Assembly (NCBI GenBank): GCA_964535875.1
Contig: CAZHUE010000036.1
Location: forward strand, 1 to 18,378
Source of the DNA: QPIN01 sp964535875
GTDB taxonomy: Bacteria; Pseudomonadota; Gammaproteobacteria; Methylococcales; Methylomonadaceae
Direction of reading: 5' to 3'
Length of the DNA: 18,378 bases
Positions 15,863 to 18,378 of this stretch are shown here, one piece after another. A model generated the notes under the pieces. That model saw only the letters and a program-made list of their open reading frames with translations, ran no database searches and had not been told where the DNA came from. Position 1 is the first letter of the stretch. Each line of letters begins with the position of its first letter. The translations under genes and the position numbers were made by a program.

Positions 15863-16020
15863 TTAGCTATGATTTCTTTTAGTCAATTTTGCTAATTGAA
15901 TGTCTCGTTGTTTATCATCCAATCCCCTTGCAGTTGTAAAAATCAAAAAGAGATAAATTTAACTTTCGTGCTTGCGTAGTAAAGTATAATTGTTATTTAT
16001 TTGAGTCCATTCCTTATTCC
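15863..16020 (+). promoter_or_regulatory. Spacer before tatD with a TATAAT box
   Basis: There is no gene here. AATTAGC (15861-15867) and GCTAATT (15891-15897) form a 7-bp inverted repeat. A perfect TATAAT (15985-15990) lies 30 bases before tatD but has no good -35. It could supply the promoter that tatD lost when the mobile element split it from pilZ. Confidence 0.3.
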
Positions 16021-16794
16021 ATGTTTATTGATTCCCACTGTCACTTAGATCGCATAGATTTAAAACCCTATCAAGATGATTTTAACTGTTTTATGAAAGA
16101 AGCAGAAAAAAGTCAGATAGATCATATGCTTTGTATAGCTATTGATTTAGAATCCTACCCTGCAATGGTTAAGCTGGTTAAAGGTTATGATTCTATTTCA
16201 TTATCCGTAGGTGTTCACCCAAATGTTAATGAAGGTCATGAGCCTAGTGTTGAGGAATTAATAGAGCTTGGGGAAAATGAAAAAGTGATTGCCATTGGTG
16301 AGACAGGGCTGGATTATTTTCGTAGTGAAGGCGACTTAGAATGGCAGCATCAACGGTTTAGAAACCACATTCAAGCAGCAAAAGCTCTCAAAAAACCATT
16401 AATTATCCATACTCGAGAAGCAGGGCAGAATTCTTTAGATGTATTAGAAAAACAAGGGGCAGAGGAAGTTGGAGGAATTATTCATTGCTTTACAGAAGAT
16501 TGGGCGTATGCAAAAAGAGCTTTAGACATAGGGTTTTATATTTCTTTTTCAGGAATTGTAACGTTTAAGAATGCTCAAGACATTAAAGACACAGCAAAAA
16601 AAGTCCCTGCTGACCGTTTTTTGATTGAAACAGATTCACCTTATTTAGCCCCCGTTCCGCATAGAGGTAAACCTAATTATCCAACTTATGTTCGCTATGT
16701 TGCAGAGCATATGGCAGAACTACGCGATACAACAATAGATGAGATTGCTAAACTTTCTACCGATAATTTTAATACTTTATTTAAAATAGATTGA
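16021..16794 (+). CDS. tatD: TatD-family metal-dependent hydrolase
   Basis: TIM-barrel metallohydrolase; family members have 3'-5' exonuclease or DNase activity (E. coli YcfH/TatD group). The gene slot after holB corresponds to ycfH. The 257-residue protein has all metal ligands: His6 and His8 in DSHCHLD, Glu94 in IGETGLDYF, His130 in IIHTREA, His155 in IIHCFTED and Asp205 in IETDSPYLAPVPHRGKPN. The start MFIDSHCHLD fits the family although no Shine-Dalgarno sequence is visible upstream. It is separated from the cluster by the IS1-like fragment and flanked on the other side by IS256 debris. Confidence 0.94.
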   Translation: MFIDSHCHLDRIDLKPYQDDFNCFMKEAEKSQIDHMLCIAIDLESYPAMVKLVKGYDSISLSVGVHPNVNEGHEPSVEELIELGENEKVIAIGETGLDYFRSEGDLEWQHQRFRNHIQAAKALKKPLIIHTREAGQNSLDVLEKQGAEEVGGIIHCFTEDWAYAKRALDIGFYISFSGIVTFKNAQDIKDTAKKVPADRFLIETDSPYLAPVPHRGKPNYPTYVRYVAEHMAELRDTTIDEIAKLSTDNFNTLFKID

Positions 16795-16814
16795 GATAGT
16801 TTTTTTAATTAAGT

Positions 16815-17019
16815 GAGAATATAAATTATTTTGTGTAACTGCTTATTATTAATCTCTAATATGAGAGGATAAGCAGTTATGAATAAAAAAGAACTTGAAG
16901 CTTTTGCACGCGAAGCGGCAAAAAGCATAAAAAAAGAAAAAGATCTCGGTAATTTCACACAAATGCTGGCTAAAGTAATGGTTAAAGCGGCTTTAAATGT
17001 TGAGCTTGAGAGCATTTAG
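16815..17019 (+). pseudogene. IS256-type left end and transposase fragment, copy B
   Basis: The second copy of the 196-bp repeat described at 3294. The transposase frame runs from ATG 16879 to TAG 17017-17019, 46 residues (MNKKELEAFAREAAKSI...VELESI). It breaks at the same codon as copy A but into different sequence. Two of the five differences from copy A change residues to Met34 and Lys36, consistent with neutral decay. There is no catalytic domain and no right end. Confidence 0.85.
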
Positions 17020-17039
17020 GCTACAGTAAACATAACACA

Positions 17040-17552
17040 TCAAAAGCAGAGAATAGCCGCATTCGCCGGCTCCACATCCAGTTGCTCGGTGACGTTTTCG
17101 CCAATTTTCACCAGGTCTTTACCGCATTGCCCACATTGGCAAGATTCAGGTTCGTGGCGATGTTCAATACGGGGAAGATGAGCCGGCAGTGGCTGGCGTC
17201 CAGCGCGTGAGCGTTTAGGTTTGCCGGCGGTGCCTTGCAGTTGATCGCCAGCCAGTTGTTCAATTTCTGCTTCTATTGTAACCTGATCCGACTTCCAGCT
17301 TTCTTCAAACAGGTCACGTTGCAATGGCGCCAGGCTTTCATTTTTGACCCCATAGCGAATCCGCCGAAGATGGGCAAGCTCATAGGTCAGCGATTGAATT
17401 TTGAAGTCTTTTTGCTGTATTTCATTGTCTTTAATTTGTAGCTGCCTGACATCCTGCTCTGCTTGCTTAAACAGTGATTGAAGCATGCCTTTGCCCTGTG
17501 TTTTGGTAACAGGGTCAAGGTTTAATTTGGCAAGTTCAGCAAGCTGTTTCAT
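17040..17552 (-). pseudogene. tnpC: IS66-family transposase TnpC, N-terminal fragment
   Basis: The 170-residue frame has the IS66 leucine-zipper/coiled-coil region (about 25-65, ending in ELAHLRRIRYGVKNESL). A basic linker KPKRSRAGRQPLPAHLPRIE follows, then the IS66 zinc finger HEPESCQCGQCGKDL (Cys138, Cys140, Cys143) and GENVTEQLDVEPA. Family TnpC continues for more than 300 further residues with the DDE domain. Here the match ends at about 17063 and NAAILCF plus a stop follows. Base composition is visibly more GC-rich than the surroundings, as expected for recently acquired DNA. tnpA and tnpB are absent. Confidence 0.88.
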
Positions 17553-17898
17553 GCCTTGTATTGCACCTTAAAAAATCTCTAAAAGACCTTTAAATACTAG
17601 GTTTTTAACGATTACAATCACTTTTTAAAAAGGCCATTTATACCTGCCAATGTGCCTTGGGTTCTGCCGATAATCGTTGCCAATCCACACCTGAAATTAA
17701 CCACTGCCATTGCCTTGAACTGATCAAAAAACAGCTTTCTCCTGTCTTCGGCCAGACAAATCGTCCCTGATGTAAGCGACGCTGACATCCCCTGAAAGAA
17801 GGGAATGGTCTTCACGTTCAGCCATTGCTTGCATCAGTTTATGATGCATCAACCATACTGTTGGATAGCTAACTCCTCAATATCGTTTCAGAGCCAAA

Positions 17899-17910
17899 GC
17901 AGACAACCCT
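17899..17910. repeat. Target-site duplication, left copy
   Basis: GCAGACAACCCT abuts the left terminal repeat of the 161-bp element. The bases outside the two copies differ, so the direct repeat is exactly 12 bp. Confidence 0.8.
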
Positions 17911-18071
17911 AGGGCAATCGGGCTTAAATTTATGGCCAATAAAATCAGCAGGTTACGTTTTTTAAAAACACAATAAAAAGCTATTTTCTTATAAATTTTA
18001 AAAAATTAAAACCCAACCCATTGATTTACCTGTAATATTAAAAGTCAATATAATTTAAACCCGATTGCCCT
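17911..18071. mobile_element. MITE-like 161-bp element with terminal inverted repeats
   Basis: The element starts AGGGCAATCGGG and ends CCCGATTGCCCT. Read inward from each end, the first 20 bases match except position 13. It is flanked by a perfect 12-bp direct repeat, GCAGACAACCCT, at 17899-17910 and 18072-18083. Removing the element and one copy restores QAKTGLSALALKRY in the host IS1595 transposase, so the repeat is a true target duplication. The interior is AT-rich with no recognisable protein. A 12-bp duplication fits the long duplications of some IS4-type elements, so a non-autonomous IS4-type derivative is a guess. Confidence 0.82.
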
Positions 18072-18083
18072 GCAGACAACCCT
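18072..18083. repeat. Target-site duplication, right copy
   Basis: GCAGACAACCCT abuts the right terminal repeat of the 161-bp element and is identical to the copy at 17899-17910. Confidence 0.8.
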
Positions 18084-18121
18084 GTTTTGGCTTGACTAAT
18101 AAAATAAATTGCCAAAAACCA

Positions 18122-18378
18122 ATTGGTGTTTGATAATCTAAGCTTTGATGCAATCGCTCTTGATTATAAAACTCGAAATAACGTTTTAACCCAGACTGCA
18201 AATCCGGCACAGTCTGGTAGTCATTCATATAAATATTCTCATATTTCACAGTTCGCCATAATCGCTCTACAAAAATATTGTCTAAAGCACGACCACGCCC
18301 ATCCATACTGATCTTAATATCCTCAGGGCTAATTTGTTCTACAAGCAGAACCAAGACCCAATATAGGATTGATACATA
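18122..18378 (-). pseudogene. IS3-family transposase OrfB, C-terminal fragment
   Basis: The minus frame, open to the window edge, carries the C-terminal part of an IS3-family integrase-type transposase. KISMDGRGRALDNIFVERL and RTVKYENIY contain the last acidic residue of the DDE triad region. DLQSGLKRYFEFYNQERLH and QSLDYQTP form the conserved end. After YQTP the frame enters the IS1595-derived sequence, giving an artificial tail and a stop at 18055. The rest of the gene and orfA lie beyond the window or are lost. The part next to the window edge (about 18320-18378) fits the family poorly. Confidence 0.8.

Larger units (their letters stand above)
17618..18124 (-). pseudogene. Decayed IS1595-family (ISXO2-like) transposase, interrupted
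   Basis: Minus-strand pieces match IS1595-type DDE transposases. From 18121 down to 18072 one frame reads WFLAIYFISQAKTG. From 17910 the sequence continues GLSALALKRY, stop, GVSYPTVWLMHHKLMQ, then AMAEREDHSLLSGDVS to about 17781. The family Leu between KRY and GV has become TGA. Past GDVS a deletion or frameshift removes the expected DDAYLGGE. The frame at 17618-17815 ends NFRCGLATIIGRTQGTLAG, weakly like the family block FRWVNTxLGNLKTxLxG. The 161-bp element at 17911-18071 splits the gene. The C-terminal assignment is tentative; the central part is firm. Confidence 0.75.

Noticed and set aside
15564..15897. TTGCTAATT occurs at 15564-15572 and 15889-15897, flanking the IS1-like fragment like a 9-bp target duplication
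   Set aside because: The enclosed ends do not form matching terminal inverted repeats, and an AT-rich 9-mer can recur by chance at this distance. It is not strong enough to define element ends.
16809..17015. 68-residue minus-strand frame
   Set aside because: It is antisense to the IS256 5'-end repeat copy B.
17911..17960. Minus-strand reading through the left element end (NLSPIALGLSALALKR) looked like continuous IS1595 transposase
   Set aside because: The true upstream part, WFLAIYFISQAKTG, lies at 18072-18121 across the 161-bp element. The apparent continuity is accidental.
1..18378. CRISPR arrays, tRNA or rRNA genes, toxin-antitoxin pairs, defence or biosynthetic islands
   Set aside because: No regularly spaced repeats, no cloverleaf-like or rRNA sequence and no such protein families were seen. 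The intact genes are core housekeeping functions.

Overview
The window is a stretch of an AT-rich gammaproteobacterial chromosome. The order yceD-rpmF-plsX-fabH-fabD-fabG-acpP-fabF-pabC-mltG-tmk-holB-pilZ-tatD is the gammaproteobacterial lipid, cell-wall and replication cluster. It matches Escherichia coli plus a pilZ gene between holB and tatD, as in Pseudomonas. xseB-ispA divergent from a ParE-type topoisomerase gene also fits this class. The genus cannot be fixed from the sequence alone; an AT-rich, insertion-sequence-laden lineage such as the Methylococcales or their relatives is a guess.

Layout. 1-1300: xseB and ispA on the minus strand. 1341-3230: parE on the plus strand, divergent from xseB, with a palindrome-rich spacer between them. 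3231-4200: a decayed IS256-type transposase fragment followed by about 600 bases in which I recognise nothing. 4214-5077: an HDOD-domain gene split by a single in-frame amber codon. 5137-5316: a minus-strand remnant of the Maf-family gene yceF at its conserved location beside yceD. 5403-15552: an intact, tightly packed core cluster. It covers rRNA-maturation factor YceD, ribosomal protein L32, phosphate acyltransferase PlsX, the complete type II fatty-acid initiation and elongation set (FabH, FabD, FabG, AcpP, FabF), PabC for folate, the lytic transglycosylase MltG, thymidylate kinase, DNA polymerase III delta prime and PilZ. 15632-15862: an IS1-like transposase fragment that separates pilZ from tatD (16021-16794). 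16815-18378: an insertion-sequence graveyard. It holds a second copy of the IS256-type 5' end, a truncated IS66 tnpC, a decayed IS1595-type transposase and an IS3-type orfB C-terminus. A 161-bp MITE-like element sits inside the IS1595 remnant with an exact 12-bp target duplication.

How the genes work together. PlsX, FabH, FabD, FabG, AcpP and FabF form one metabolic module. FabD loads malonyl onto ACP, FabH and FabF condense, FabG reduces, and PlsX passes acyl groups to phospholipid synthesis. pabC, mltG, tmk, holB and pilZ follow with overlaps or gaps of a few bases, so they are probably translated from one message. Separate promoter-like sites precede yceD, acpP and fabF.

I do not see a new defence or biosynthetic system. 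The unusual content is gene decay (amber HDOD gene, yceF remnant) and nested mobile-element debris. The 161-bp element is the most instructive item because removing it and one duplicate restores a readable transposase sequence.
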